This document shows, piece after piece, positions 24,501 through 31,383 of a DNA stretch of 64,000 bases (its first letter is position 1; each line of letters opens with the position of its first letter). Below the pieces are notes generated by a model. That model was not told the DNA's origin. It saw only the letters and a program-made list of their open reading frames with translations, and made no database searches. Made by a program: the position numbers and the translations under genes. Source of the stretch: Fragum whitleyi. Lineage: Eukaryota > Mollusca > Bivalvia > Cardiida > Cardiidae. Location of the stretch: NCBI GenBank assembly GCA_948146395.1, contig OX411552.1, forward strand, positions 8,256,186-8,320,185, in the 5' to 3' direction.

Positions 24501-26404
24501 TATCGTAAACACTGTGCATTTGTAGAGTCTGTATATAGTAGGTGTATATCGTAAACACTATGCATTTGCAGACCCTGTACACACTACGTATACATCGTAA
24601 ACACAGTGTATTTGTAGAATCTGTATATAGTAGGTGTATGTTGTAAACACTATGCATTTGTAGACCCTGTACACACTACGTATACATCGTAAACACAGTG
24701 CGTTTGTAGAATCTGTATATAGTAGGTGTATATCGTAAACACTTTGCATTTGTAGACCCTGTATACACTACGTGTACATCGTAAACACTGTGCATTTGTA
24801 GAATCTGTATACAGTAGGTGTATATATCGTAAACACTGTGCATTTGTAGAATCTGTATATAGAAGTGTATATCGTAAGCACTGGGCATTTGTAGAATCTG
24901 TAAATAGTAGGTGTATATCGCAAACACTGTGCATTTGTAGAATCTGTATACACTACGGGTACATCGTAAACACTGTGCATTTTTAGAATCTGTATATAGT
25001 AGGTGTATATCGTAAACACCGTGCATTTGTAGAATCTGTATATAGTAGGTGTATATCGTAAACACTGTGCATTCGCAGACTCTGTATGAAGTAGGTTTTT
25101 GTTGTAAACACTGTGCGTTTGTAGACCTTGTATACAGTAGGTGTGCACCGTAAATAGAGTGCATTTGTTGACTCTGTATTTTGTAGGTGTATATCGTAAA
25201 CAATGTGCATTTGCAGACTCTGTATACTGTACGTGTATATCGAAAACATTGTGCATTTGCCGATTCTGTATACAGTAGGTGTATATATCGTAAACACTGT
25301 GCATTTGCAGACTCTGTTTACAGTAGGTGTGTATTGTAAACACTTTGCATTTGCAGATTCTGTTTACAGTAGGTGTATATCGTAAACACTGTGCATTTGC
25401 AGACTCTGTATGCAGTAGGTGTGTATCGTAAACACCGTGCATTTGCAGACTATGTATACAGTAGGTGTATAAAGTAAACACTATGCAATTGTAGACTCCG
25501 AATACAGTTGGAATGTTGTAAACACTGTGCATTGCTACTAACTACCCCCCTGTTTCTGCCTAAAGAACAAATGGTTAAGAATTAAACATTTATCGCATAT
25601 GACAATCAACCCTTGCTGCGCGCCTTTAATCAAGGATTTGGTCCTCCTTTAATATTTGAAGAGTATCGTATTCCCAATCATACTTTAAATCATTTTTGTC
25701 CAAAAATATGGACACCGAAGAATTGATGAGTGATGTCACAAAAAAGTCTTAAACAGTAGACTAAGACACGTGGTTATAATCAGTCTTCAGTAGAAGCCTA
25801 TATTTTATATGCACTTACAAAATATTCTTACTAATCTACTGTTGTGTACTTAGACGAGACGCAGAGCGTCGGCCCCTTGAACAAGAGGTCCCGAGTTCGA
25901 TTCGCCTAAGCGGCTTTCGACCTTGGTTCCTTCATTGGCCCACATATTTGGCAGTAGTTCTATTGACTTTTCAAGGAAGCAGACTCGAGATTGATTAATT
26001 TAAGTTGTAAGAACTTGTTTTAGATCGATGAAATACAAATATTTTTTTAAAGTAAATAAGTAAACCCTTGAAATGCCACATATAATTCTTTACTTAAGGT
26101 AGAGGAACCATAAAAGTTCCGCATCATTTTGGAACTCATGAACTTTTGAATTGTTGACCAAGGTTTCCTAATGAAAATCCTTAGGAAACCTCGGTTAAAA
26201 CTGTTTAAGTCCGAAATGTTGCGGAGTTACCTTAAATCTGCCATCCTCTATACTTTCAGCGAAATATCAGCAAATGGTACATTCGAGTATTCTATTGACG
26301 TAAAATCGAATAGAAAGGGCGAACACAACCTGGTGTTTGATCTAGAAACTGAGGAGCTATACGCTATAAGTGGGGTAGCAACAGCTGACGTGGAACCAGC
26401 CTAA
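412..26404 (+). CDS. Transglutaminase, 3' part (six exons, 5' end outside window)
   Basis: Spliced coding sequence joining 412-554, 3139-3227, 5112-5316, 20553-20725, 24097-24233 and 26260-26404. It gives about 296 residues and a TAA stop. Every internal exon has AG/GT borders and codon phase is kept at all five junctions, which is strong evidence for a real gene. The first exon holds the family signature ISTK followed by an E/R-rich stretch ending YKYPE. The next exons form the two C-terminal beta-barrel (Transglut_C) domains, with NPLP and SSGFD-type motifs in exon 5. The catalytic Cys-His-Asp core lies upstream and is not visible. Transglutaminases make Ca2+-dependent gamma-glutamyl-lysine crosslinks; invertebrate members act in haemolymph clotting and cuticle or immune crosslinking, but which role applies here cannot be told. 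The third intron (15.2 kb) holds a Polinton and many MITEs. Family assignment is firm; orthology is not. Confidence 0.9.
578..1017. mobile_element. MITE-440, full copy
   Basis: Starts CAGTTAAGAACATCGTGAAA and ends in its inverted copy ..TTTCACGATGTTGTTAACTG, flanked by TA on both sides, as expected for a Tc1/mariner-type non-autonomous element. A central palindrome (CGCTAATTTTGTTCA and its complement) sits next to runs of CACTCA/TGAGTG. It lies in the intron just after the first exon in the window. Non-coding. Confidence 0.85.
1021..1343. mobile_element. MITE-440, degenerate copy
   Basis: Begins with a decayed terminus (AGCATAGTGAAATTAAC) and ends TCAATTTCACAATG. Abuts the copy at 578-1017; the centre is missing. 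Confidence 0.5.
1680..1800. repeat. Dispersed hairpin repeat (GAGCCTGTGC family)
   Basis: Begins GAGCCTGTGCAAGACATTTC and holds an inverted pair ACTCTGGTCAG / CTGACCAGAGT. Related copies lie near 45180-45365 and 46585-46690, with fragments near 8800 and 23840. No coding potential. Confidence 0.55.
2156..2594. mobile_element. MITE-440 copy
   Basis: Starts CAGTTAAGAACATCTTGAAA after TA and ends TCAATTTCAAGATGTAATTAA. The terminal ACTG is mutated. Confidence 0.75.
2683..3122. mobile_element. MITE-440 copy next to an exon
   Basis: Left end GTTAACAGCATAGTGAAATT, right end TTTCACATGTTTTTAACTG then TA. Central palindrome present. Ends 16 bases before the transglutaminase exon at 3139. Confidence 0.8.
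3139..3227 (+). CDS. Transglutaminase exon (SEEERKAV segment)
   Basis: Acceptor TCTTTCAG, donor AAG|GTCAGT. 89 nt; two bases complete the split Ala codon, then SEEERKAVAQAYKLA, the typical sequence just before the first C-terminal barrel. A MITE terminus ends 16 bases upstream, so the acceptor region partly lies in transposon sequence. Confidence 0.88.
3531..3886. mobile_element. MITE-440, decayed copy
   Basis: AGTTAAGATATCTTGAAATT at the left and a decayed TTTACGATGATATGTAC at the right. Central inverted pair around GACAAACTTGGCGATATT. Confidence 0.6.
3934..4368. mobile_element. MITE-440 copy
   Basis: CAGTTAAGAAAATCGTGAAA to TTTCATGATGTAATTAACTG, TA on both sides, full length. Confidence 0.8.
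4421..4640. mobile_element. MITE-440, left half only
   Basis: ACAATTAAAAACATCGTGTT followed by diverged internal sequence; no right terminus found. Confidence 0.4.
4869..4904. repeat. Dispersed hairpin AGAAGAAATTGCTTG
   Basis: Perfect inverted pair AGAAGAAATTGCTTG / CAAGCAATTTCTTCT. It is the same hairpin as the centre of the piggyBac-like MITEs at 21847 and 54898; more copies lie at 26918, 29343, 29946 and 51054. Confidence 0.6.
5112..5316 (+). CDS. Transglutaminase exon (first C-terminal barrel)
   Basis: Acceptor TTTTCAG, donor T|GTAAGT. 205 nt encoding a beta-rich segment with MIGENMRISVKVHNP, matching the start of Transglut_C domain 1. Ends in phase 1; the next exon supplies two bases after 15.2 kb of intron. 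Confidence 0.9.
5912..7156. mobile_element. Inverted-repeat (foldback-like) element, 1.25 kb
   Basis: Ends are exact inverted copies: CCCCGGTCTCACAGACCCCG at the left and its complement at 7137-7156. The left arm (5912-6310) is full of TACTACGA, CCCGATTT and CCGA words. The right arm (6690-7156) is full of their complements TCGTAGT, AAATCGGG and TCGG. The middle 6340-6660 is unrelated and AT-richer. No long convincing open frame and no recognised transposase. Target duplication not clear. Confidence 0.65.
7768..8205. mobile_element. MITE-440, full copy
   Basis: CAGTTAGTTACATCGTAAAA to TTTCACGATGTTGTTAACTG, TA flanks, central palindrome GGGAGGTAAT...ATTACCTCCC. Confidence 0.85.
8940..9352. 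mobile_element. MITE-440, left part, split by the Polinton
   Basis: Starts CAGTTAACAACATCGTGAAA after TA and runs to TTTCACGA at 9352, where the Polinton begins. The remaining 3' end resumes at 20401-20418. Confidence 0.85.
9347..9352. repeat. Target-site duplication, left
   Basis: TCACGA, identical to 20401-20406. It lies in the MITE-440 terminus. Confidence 0.9.
9353..9576 (+). repeat. Polinton left terminal inverted repeat
   Basis: 224 bases matching the complement of 20177-20400 with only a few mismatches (for example near 9495 and 9535). Ends in GGCTTGCAGACGACGC. Confidence 0.93.
9562..9610. repeat. Subterminal direct repeats GCTTGCAGACGACGCTTT
   Basis: The 18-mer occurs at the TIR edge (9562) and again about 29 bases inward (9591). 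The right end has an inverted partial match, TCGTCTGCAAG, near 20143 outside its TIR. Possible protein-binding sites. Confidence 0.5.
9611..10690. other. Polinton left arm without a recognised gene
   Basis: AT-rich sequence with no long reading frame. One short + frame (10124-10339) is listed separately. This is where other Polintons could carry capsid or protease genes; nothing of the sort is readable here. Confidence 0.5.
10124..10339 (+). CDS. Short open frame in the Polinton left arm, unrecognised
   Basis: 71 codons; a second Met (residue 4) precedes DSFGEYINAWFID. A TATA-like TATATAAA lies inside the frame at about 10149. After the codons reading FPTGEKVQ comes an AG|GTAAAT donor-like site, so only the first ~45 codons might be an exon. 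The motif matches no family I know. Codon use is compatible with coding but the length is close to chance. It could be a remnant of a lost Polinton gene. Confidence 0.2.
   Translation: MFAMDSFGEYINAWFIDKTVSLCSISTQSADSFYRFFPTGEKVQVNIIFAGLTVTAFGTCIRPFTPRLNRV
10690..10900 (-). pseudogene. Decayed duplicate of the integrase 3' end
   Basis: On the - strand this repeats the end of the integrase gene and its 3' flank (compare 11830-12020). The shared blocks read GTATTGTTTGTTTCGACC and GGTCTTCAACACTTTCTC on +, with substitutions and small gaps. The frame carries stops in the chromodomain part. Only the last ~60 codons are represented. It is an internal duplication of the element or a leftover of another copy. 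Confidence 0.7.
11028..11250 (+). mobile_element. tRNA-derived SINE-like repeat inside the Polinton
   Basis: Good polymerase III promoter boxes: box A TGGTTCAGTTGG at 11038 and box B GAGTTCGATTCC near 11089, spaced as in a tRNA. The acceptor and anticodon arms do not fold properly, so it is not a working tRNA gene. A body with GTGAGACGTTAAGCCGAGGA follows. Confidence 0.55.
11622..11800 (-). mobile_element. SINE (CCATTCAA-tail family), copy in the Polinton
   Basis: Reverse-oriented copy of a SINE also at 34425-34620, 36908-37052 and (forward) 50150-50400. Shared core on +: GGATTTCT.ATATTTCTC, GTACTGCCATTCAAACAC, CCTCCAGCT. It inserted after the Polinton did. Confidence 0.6.
11874..13167 (-). 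CDS. INT: Polinton integrase (DDE core plus chromodomain), one intron
   Basis: Two exons, 13167-12729 and 12538-11874, with a 190-bp GT-AG intron (12539-12728). The join keeps frame and gives 367 residues. Residues 1-75 are a Polinton-typical N-terminal region (YNDVAHPGGFAGPQKL). The rve catalytic core has D83 (WMADLMD), D145 (ITDKG) and E179 (STSER), all three acidic residues present. Residues ~325-367 are a chromodomain (KYFVKW-type Tyr/Trp motif, read as QYFVKWQYYP), which in related integrases steers insertion by binding histone marks. The intron falls directly after the second catalytic motif. It lies 62 bases downstream of the ATPase stop on the same strand, so a shared transcript is possible. 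An AATAAA on - lies at 11846-11851. It looks intact. Confidence 0.9.
13230..15253 (-). CDS. ATP: Polinton packaging-type ATPase with zinc finger, polyproline tract and acidic tail
   Basis: Exons 15253-14923 and 14524-13230, GT-AG intron of 398 bp, total 541 residues in frame. Order: a C2H2 finger (CPDC...HFKQKH, residues ~6-27); a ~60-residue proline-rich linker of poly-Pro blocks; the P-loop GPTACGKT (~108-115), assembled across the intron; Walker B NNLLILDD (~179-186); and the family motif RQMYPG plus PYGYLLVDLKP. This is the FtsK/HerA-like ATPase of Polintons and related viruses (poxvirus A32 relatives), which pumps DNA into capsids. After the ATPase comes a second Cys/His finger (CDDCGQLFD...WCPEH) and a ~150-residue charged tail ending in Asp/Glu/Ser runs. 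The N-terminal finger and tail are unusual. It looks intact, but no capsid gene is seen to partner it. Confidence 0.88.
14527..14880. other. ATPase intron, AT-rich, nothing else seen
   Basis: Intron 14525-14922 with AT content far above its flanks; no repeat or gene recognised. Confidence 0.6.
14988..15162 (-). repeat. (CCA/GGT)n imperfect microsatellite coding polyproline
   Basis: Blocks of GGT trinucleotides on + (CCA... on -) separated by TTGAGTT/TTGACTT words. They encode Pro runs broken by QGTQ/QGSQ/QETQ. Length is likely to vary between alleles. Confidence 0.9.
15467..15520. promoter_or_regulatory. Three 14-bp motifs spaced exactly 20 bp in a divergent promoter
   Basis: GTAGTCTCGCCTGA occurs at 15467-15480, 15487-15500 and 15507-15520 with identical sequence and a 20-bp period, that is, on one face of the helix. 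They sit between the - strand ATPase start (15253) and the + strand polymerase start (15692), a 438-bp divergent intergenic region. This fits binding sites for a regulator; the regulator is unknown. Confidence 0.6.
15692..19842 (+). pseudogene. POLB: Polinton protein-primed DNA polymerase B, two frame breaks
   Basis: Three consecutive frames, 15692-17455, 17445-17909 and about 17890-19842, together cover a complete pPolB. Frame 1: three C2H2 fingers (residues ~6-83), a Cys/His-rich central region (~235-480) and ExoI (FFDFECT, ~505). Frame 2: ExoII (HNFKGYD) and ExoIII (YCESDVDIF). Frame 3: EFHGCFWHGCP, PolA motif DVTSLYP (~207), PolB motif KLMLNSFWGKFG (~396) and PolC motif YCDTDS (~492). All catalytic motifs survive, so the breaks look recent or are assembly errors. 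The first break (17437-17465) also seems to lack a few residues usual between ExoI and ExoII. ATG at 15692 follows a CAG acceptor-like site at 15681, so a 5' UTR intron is possible. It synthesises the element's DNA from a protein primer. N-terminal zinc fingers are not standard. Confidence 0.88.
19843..20176. other. Polinton right arm, non-coding
   Basis: 3' flank of the polymerase gene with an AATAAA at 19936-19941. Nothing else seen apart from a subterminal GTCGTCTGCAAG near 20142. Confidence 0.6.
20177..20400 (-). repeat. Polinton right terminal inverted repeat
   Basis: Inverted partner of 9353-9576, ending CCCCCCTGACTACT at 20400. Confidence 0.93.
20401..20406. repeat. Target-site duplication, right
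   Basis: TCACGA, identical to 9347-9352. Confidence 0.9.
20401..20418. mobile_element. MITE-440, right end, resumed after the Polinton
   Basis: TCACGATGTAAATAACTG followed by TA. The first six bases are the duplicated target; together with 8940-9352 it makes one complete MITE. Confidence 0.85.
20553..20725 (+). CDS. Transglutaminase exon (barrel 1 end)
   Basis: Acceptor CTATTTCAG, donor AAG|GTACAG. 173 nt reading FLFRAVQFDEYYQHL, then a hydrophobic beta strand VKIVAYVHV, and ending FIK. Phase is exact with exons on both sides. It lies 152 bases right of the Polinton, and the donor overlaps the end of another MITE. Confidence 0.9.
20729..21171. mobile_element. MITE-440 copy overlapping a splice donor
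   Basis: CAGTAATGTTAACAATATCG (a five-base insertion after CAGT) to TTTCACGATGTTGTTAACTG. TA flanks at 20727-20728 and 21172-21173. Full length, with a central palindrome. Confidence 0.85.
21174..21500 (+). repeat. Direct duplication, copy 1
   Basis: TGTCAGTGTGTCAGACTGCT to the T-rich end. It matches 22705-23167 over most of its length but lacks ~150 bases in the middle. The pair flanks the MITE nest 21506-22702. Confidence 0.8.
21811..22570. mobile_element. Tc1/mariner-like non-autonomous element, 760 bp
   Basis: Inverted ends CACTGCCCTCCAAAAG...CTTCACACAC, TA duplication at 21809-21810 and 22571-22572. No transposase frame. Contains a piggyBac-like MITE. Confidence 0.8.
21847..22075. mobile_element. 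piggyBac-like MITE (TTAA target), copy 1
   Basis: TTAACCCTTT...AAAGGGTTAA ends: TTAA duplication plus CCCT-type termini as in piggyBac. The centre is a hairpin AGAAGAAATTGCTTG/AGCAATTTCTTCT. Near-identical to 54898-55109. Confidence 0.8.
22705..23167 (+). repeat. Direct duplication, copy 2
   Basis: Begins TGTCAGTGTGTCAGACTGCT and ends with GGGGGTTTGTAAAAAAAATC, like copy 1. Holds an extra ~150-base block (about 22880-23040). Confidence 0.8.
24097..24233 (+). CDS. Transglutaminase exon (second barrel, NPLP motif)
   Basis: Acceptor TTTTCCAG, donor CC|GTAAGT. 137 nt, starting on a codon boundary. Contains MKNPLPIPLTNC, the conserved start of the last barrel in transglutaminases. Confidence 0.9.
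24411..25535 (+). repeat. 46-bp minisatellite, about 24 units
   Basis: Tandem units such as GTAGAATCTGTATATAGTAG plus GTGTATATCGTAAACACTGT, period 46 with occasional 2-base indels. It lies in the last transglutaminase intron. Long - strand frames run through it in several registers, an effect of a stop-poor repeat, not evidence of a gene. Confidence 0.92.
25841..26043 (+). mobile_element. tRNA-derived SINE, family 1 copy
   Basis: Box-B-like GAGTTCGATTCGCC, then a body with TTCATTGGCCCACA, AGGAAGCAGA.TCGAGA and AAGAACTTGTTT, shared with 60401-60597. In the last transglutaminase intron. Confidence 0.75.
26260..26404 (+). CDS. Transglutaminase terminal exon
   Basis: Acceptor TACTTTCAG; one base completes a Pro codon, then 47 codons and TAA. 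Carries the final strands with GEHNLVFDLETEEL and a family-typical I-S-G-V ending. Confidence 0.9.
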
Positions 26405-26469
26405 ATACTAAAATATACTACACAATAGCGTAACTAACATTACGTACATTACGCAAATGCGTAATACAA

Positions 26470-26475
26470 AATAAA
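26470..26475 (+). terminator. Polyadenylation signal of transglutaminase
   Basis: AATAAA 66 bases after the stop codon, the first canonical signal downstream. Confidence 0.5.
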
Positions 26476-27890
26476 TTCTGTCCAAAAATATCGTTTATGA
26501 ATGATCAAAACGTCATAACTACAGCTTTTTCAAGCTGTACTTACGATGTATTGACCATTTATAAGAGTTAAAATCATTAATATATCCCTGGAGACGCCTT
26601 GCATTGTCCTCCATTTCTAGCCAAATGGAACGTTTGGACGTCAATTTGATTAAGTGTTTTCCAAAACGCCTATATATTTTCGGGTGGACGCCAATTTTGT
26701 GTATGTGAATTTTAAAATCCCAGTTTCGCCCATGCTTCAACCATAAAAGAGCAGATAGCCGCTGGAAGTTATTGCACAACTACAACATACAAGATGGGAA
26801 CTTTTTTGCTGGTTTGAAATGAGCGGTTTTAAAGACGATATTTCTAATTTTGCATTAATTCAAATAAAAAAAAAAAAGAAAAAAAAGAAGATTACGAACG
26901 GATAGAAAACGTGTCAACAGAAGAAATTGCTTGTCAGAAGCAGTTTCTTCCATTTGCATAATGTTCTTCTCCGTTATTTTCCTTAATTTATCAAACAGAG
27001 GGAATTGGAAAAAATGTTATTAGATTTTCTTTTCATTTGTTGTTTTCAATCATGAACTAGATCTATACTTCACACGGACTACACCAAAAATACACACAAA
27101 CTTGCTGTTCTTGAAAGATTGGTTTGAATTGACTGAAAATGGTATCATTGACTTATTATACGTCGATTAAATCCAAATCGTTGATTTTTTTCTCGTAACC
27201 TCGTAACTACAGCTTTAAAAAGTCGAAAATTATGGGTTTAAGAAAAGAAACGACGATTAATAACTCTTATAACGCATGTTCAAATCATTTTGGACATCAC
27301 ACTTTGGACTTCGTAAAATAAGTATTAACAATTTGCCAAAATAACGTATTTTCTATAAAGAGTATTAGAGACAAGTCTTGGGACCAGAAATTTTAAAATT
27401 CACCTTTTCTATACCAAAACATAATAATTATTTTTATAATAATACTATAATTATCAATTGGCCTTTGCTGGAAATCGAGTCTGCGTCGCCACAACTTTCC
27501 TAATGGTATTGCAGATTCTGTAAAAGTTTTTGAGTATTAGCGAAATTGAGTTGCTAACAAAATACAAGTGCTTGTGAAATGAGATTTATGATTTCTGAAT
27601 AACAATAACAATAACAACTTACTGATATATCTTTTATTTTCATTCATATATTTGAATTCAAAATTTGAGAAAATTCTCAGTTGAGCCTGAGAAATGTTTT
27701 ATAAACTCAGGCCCAGGCTGCAGAGTTCTGTGTGCTGTCTGATCTAAGTGCGAATTGCCTGCTTTTTGCTTGATCAATGTTAAAAAAGATTTTTGGTAAT
27801 GAATATCAGTTATCAACAGAAACGTTGATTTTGAAATAAAACATTCAATGAAAAGAAATAAACTCAGCAAAAGTAGTGATATATAAGAAA
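26476..27890. other. 3' intergenic sequence of transglutaminase
   Basis: AT-rich. A hairpin AGAAGAAATTGCTTG at 26918-26951; otherwise no gene recognised. A short - frame at 26519-26779 resembles nothing known. Confidence 0.4.
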
Positions 27891-27900
27891 TTTGAAAGAA

Positions 27901-28190
27901 ACAAGATGTGTTTGTGAAACACGTATGCCCCCGTAACAGCATTTTTTTCAAAGTTTGACCTTGACAGATGACCTTGACCTTGTCACATGACCTTGACTTT
28001 GGTACCAGCGGATGCGGATCATTGAGATCTATCATCATGCCATATATTAGCCTTGTATCTTAAATAGGCTTGAAGATATTGGCAATGTTATGTTTTTTGG
28101 TTTACTTTTGCAGACAGGCGGACGGATGGACGGACAGACAGACGGACAACGGTAAAACAATATGCCCCAGATCTTTCAATATGGGGCATA
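27901..28190 (+). mobile_element. Pearl/Helentron-like element, short
   Basis: 5' ACAAGATGTGTTTGTGAAAC..ATGCCCC; GACCTTGAC words; a (GGACGGAT/GGACAGAC) stretch; 3' ATGCCCC hairpin GGGGCAT. The termini are inverted. Confidence 0.6.
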
Positions 28191-30560
28191 GAAAATATTC
28201 GGGGTACTTTCAGTTGGAGGTCTGACAAATCTTGGTTGTACATGTACTTCGCAGGAGAGAAATATCCAAAGTGATCAAAAATTATAACGCAACTGATGTC
28301 CTTTTTTACATTAGATATTTTCCATTTTATTATATTCATATACAAATTAGTGCCATATTTATCAGTTGATTAACCTTTCATTTAGTTTTCAATAGAATTT
28401 ATGTACATTTGTCTTACATTAATACTCAGATTTCCGTCCAAATACTCCTTTCTTTATATAGATACTCAATTTCTGTTTTCACTATTGCTCAATAAAAACT
28501 CTTTAAAAACATAACCTGTTATTAATCATGTGTGTCATCCCTAGAAAGCTATACCACATAGTTTCATCCAAACTAGAGATGAGGATATTCAGGAATTCAA
28601 AAAGGTTATTCTACGAAAAGAAATTTTGGCTTTTGCTACTCTCTACTAGGAATGTGTAGTTTCGATGTAATACTTAAGGCACTCATTTTGACTTAAGCAG
28701 CTCGCAGTACTTCAAATGTATATTTTTCAAGGTTATTTGGGGACAATATTTTGTTTATTTGACTGCTCAAAAATACTATGGATGTGTTTTTTCGAGGATA
28801 TTTTAAGAACAGTAAGACTTGGCTTTATTTGATAAATGTCTACACAGTGTTTCGTTTCCACCTTTAAATGCTGTATAACTTAGCCATCTTTAGTTTCGCA
28901 TGATGCGTTCGATTGGTAGTTCGAGCTGAAAACAGGTTATTTCATATTCAAGTGTCTCTGCTCAAAGGAGTATGAGTTCCGGTATACATTTTTGAGCATT
29001 TTTTTCACATTGATATCCTATTCTGACCTGCGTTCAGGATGGAAACGTTAGCAAAGCACTTTTGTAATGATACCCCGCCTTGCACGTATGTGCATGTGCA
29101 AAGCGGGTATCATCTCAAAGCACTCGCGAAACGTTTTTAAATCCTGAACAAAGGGCTGATACATCTATTACATGATGTCTTAACACTCAGGGTTTGACAT
29201 TAACAATTTTTGCTACCAGCCTGAAGGACCTGTTAGCCCTAAATATTTCAGGTCCTCCCTAATATCAACAGGTCCTGCAAGAAAATCATGTTTGAATTTT
29301 AGCAATTTTAGGGATAATATGCAAGGAAAACATTGTTTCAAAAGAAGAAATTGCTTTGGACAAGCAATTTCTTATTTTCTACAATATTTTCCTTTTGGTA
29401 ATGCAAATTTAAGTATTGGAAAGGCAATTATTTTTCTAAACTGGACAGATTGGAAATACTAAGCATTGCCACTAACTACAGGCCTGAAGGACCTGCAACA
29501 TGGTTTCATCTATCAGTCATAGCTAAAACCCCGAGTTTCGGACCCGACGACTGAAGTAAGTGTTGATCCCTGAACACTATACCGATTGTGTTGATATTTC
29601 TACTCCTGAGAGGAATCAACACTACTACCAGGGTGTCTAGCCCTGCCTGAGAATCAAAGAAAGCCACAACATATCTGGAGCTTAAATCAGTCCCTTCCAT
29701 TAGATGTTGAGAAGCTGTGTTGGTAAGATAAGTCATCAGAGTTTGACACTAAGGGGAGTCCGTGAGTCCAAGACTACTTATTCTCTAGTTGGGACTCCCT
29801 CATTTTGTAAGTCAGGAGTCCAATGGACTCCCTTTGTCATAGAAGAATAGTTCAACAAAAACAATAACTTTCAATATTTTAGCTCTGTTCGCAACAAGAG
29901 ATATTGCCGAAAACAATTCAGAAGAAATACATGTATGTGATAAAGAATTAATTACTTTAAGCAAGCAATTTCTTCTTTTTCACAATGTTCTTCCAAATAT
30001 GAAAATTCAGACTCCTTACTTAGGGTATGGACTCCATGATTTCTTAAGATGGTAGTCCACATGACTTCCTTCCCACAAAAGCTAGAATCGAACCCTGATC
30101 TAAGGGCCAAAACTCGGTAACAAGTCTATTGATGATAATCAAAACATGATATGCAAACATCTGCTTGATACTGAGCATATCTGTGAAGTTTGAATAACAT
30201 ACCTCCATGAGTTGCTAAGAAATTGAGTGGAAAGGAAAAGCTGGACTGCTAGACTGACCATCCAATGGACAAACAATTTTACTGCTTTAGTTTCGGGGAG
30301 ATAAGTTAAGCCTATTAAAATGACTTGTCACCCATGGAAAAAGTTGTCTGAGTAGGGGCTCAAAACTATAACTCCTGGATAGAGAGCCCTAACACATTTT
30401 ATAGATGAAAAGAGTATTTCTTAACTAAAAACCTGATCACACTGTATGAATATGCAAAGCGGGTTTATACATAAGTGTGATTAGGTTTTAAGTTTCATAC
30501 CTCCATGAAATCAATTAATACTCTCTTCATATCTCTATGATATATATCATGAAGCAAAAA
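28191..30560. other. Intergenic, repeat fragments only
   Basis: Holds hairpins (29343-29373, 29946-29976) of the AGAAGAAATTGCTT family and a palindromic stretch at 29070-29115 (ATGATACCCCGC / GCGGGTATCAT). No gene recognised. Confidence 0.4.
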
Positions 30561-30567
30561 GTATATA

Positions 30568-30830
30568 CAGTTAAAAACATCGTGAACTTGACACACGTTG
30601 TGATCAAAATCATTCTAAATCATTCACTCATTGTCCATTCATTCATTCCAAACTTTCACTCAAATCGATCAAAAGCGTTCCAAAATCATTGGAAAACATA
30701 TAGAAACCGTTCAAGACAATCAACATTTAATTCAATTCGCTAAAATTATTCTACGATTTTAATGGCTGATGAAGATTTTAAAGTGTCTGATTGGTCCACG
30801 AAGACTCAAAAACAGAAAATTTTGTATACG
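30568..30830. mobile_element. MITE-440, 5' truncated-type copy
   Basis: CAGTTAAAAACATCGTGAAC with TA before it, then CATTCTAAATCATTCACTC. The right half is absent. Confidence 0.65.
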
Positions 30831-31109
30831 TCAATATTAAGAGTTGCTTCTACAGTAGAAACTTACTATGGAATTTTGCCTGGAATTTCTTCTAAAGACG
30901 ATTCAAATGAGATATTGCAAGGCAGAATCTGATAATGTATTTTATCTTATAACTATACAAATATCCGTGTGATAACATCCTGTATGATATTTTTTATGAT
31001 ATCACATAGTTATTTTCAGAACAATGATATAACGCGGTTATTTTTAGAAACTTGCATTTCTGTAAGAAACATCTACGAAAACAAGGCAAATAGAGGTTAT
31101 AAGATAAAT

Positions 31110-31250
31110 ATAATACATACTTAGTGTATTGTATGAAAAAAATATCTAACTCGGTTGTGAGAATTGATCATTGTCTCAGCAGAGCCTCATCAATGATCAA
31201 TTCTCCCAACCTCGTTAGATATTTTTTCTCATACAAAACACTAAGTATAT
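31110..31250. repeat. Long palindrome, ~55-bp arms
   Basis: CTTAGTGTATTGTATGAAAA and its complement TTTTCTCATACAAAACACTAAG enclose AATTGATCATTG / CAATGATCAATT. MITE-like, no coding content. Confidence 0.7.
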
Positions 31251-31383
31251 ATTATATATAAAACACAGGGTATGATTTGTGGTTTTGACTCACAATAATT
31301 TTTCTCCTAAGAAGTTTAGTAAAACTGGCCCCAGGGACATCACACAACAACAACAGCTCACCTTGACTATTATAGGTGAGCAA

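Noticed and set aside
24463..25532. Long - strand open frames rich in Tyr/Cys/Thr
   Set aside because: They are translations of the 46-bp tandem repeat in several registers, with no splice or start context.
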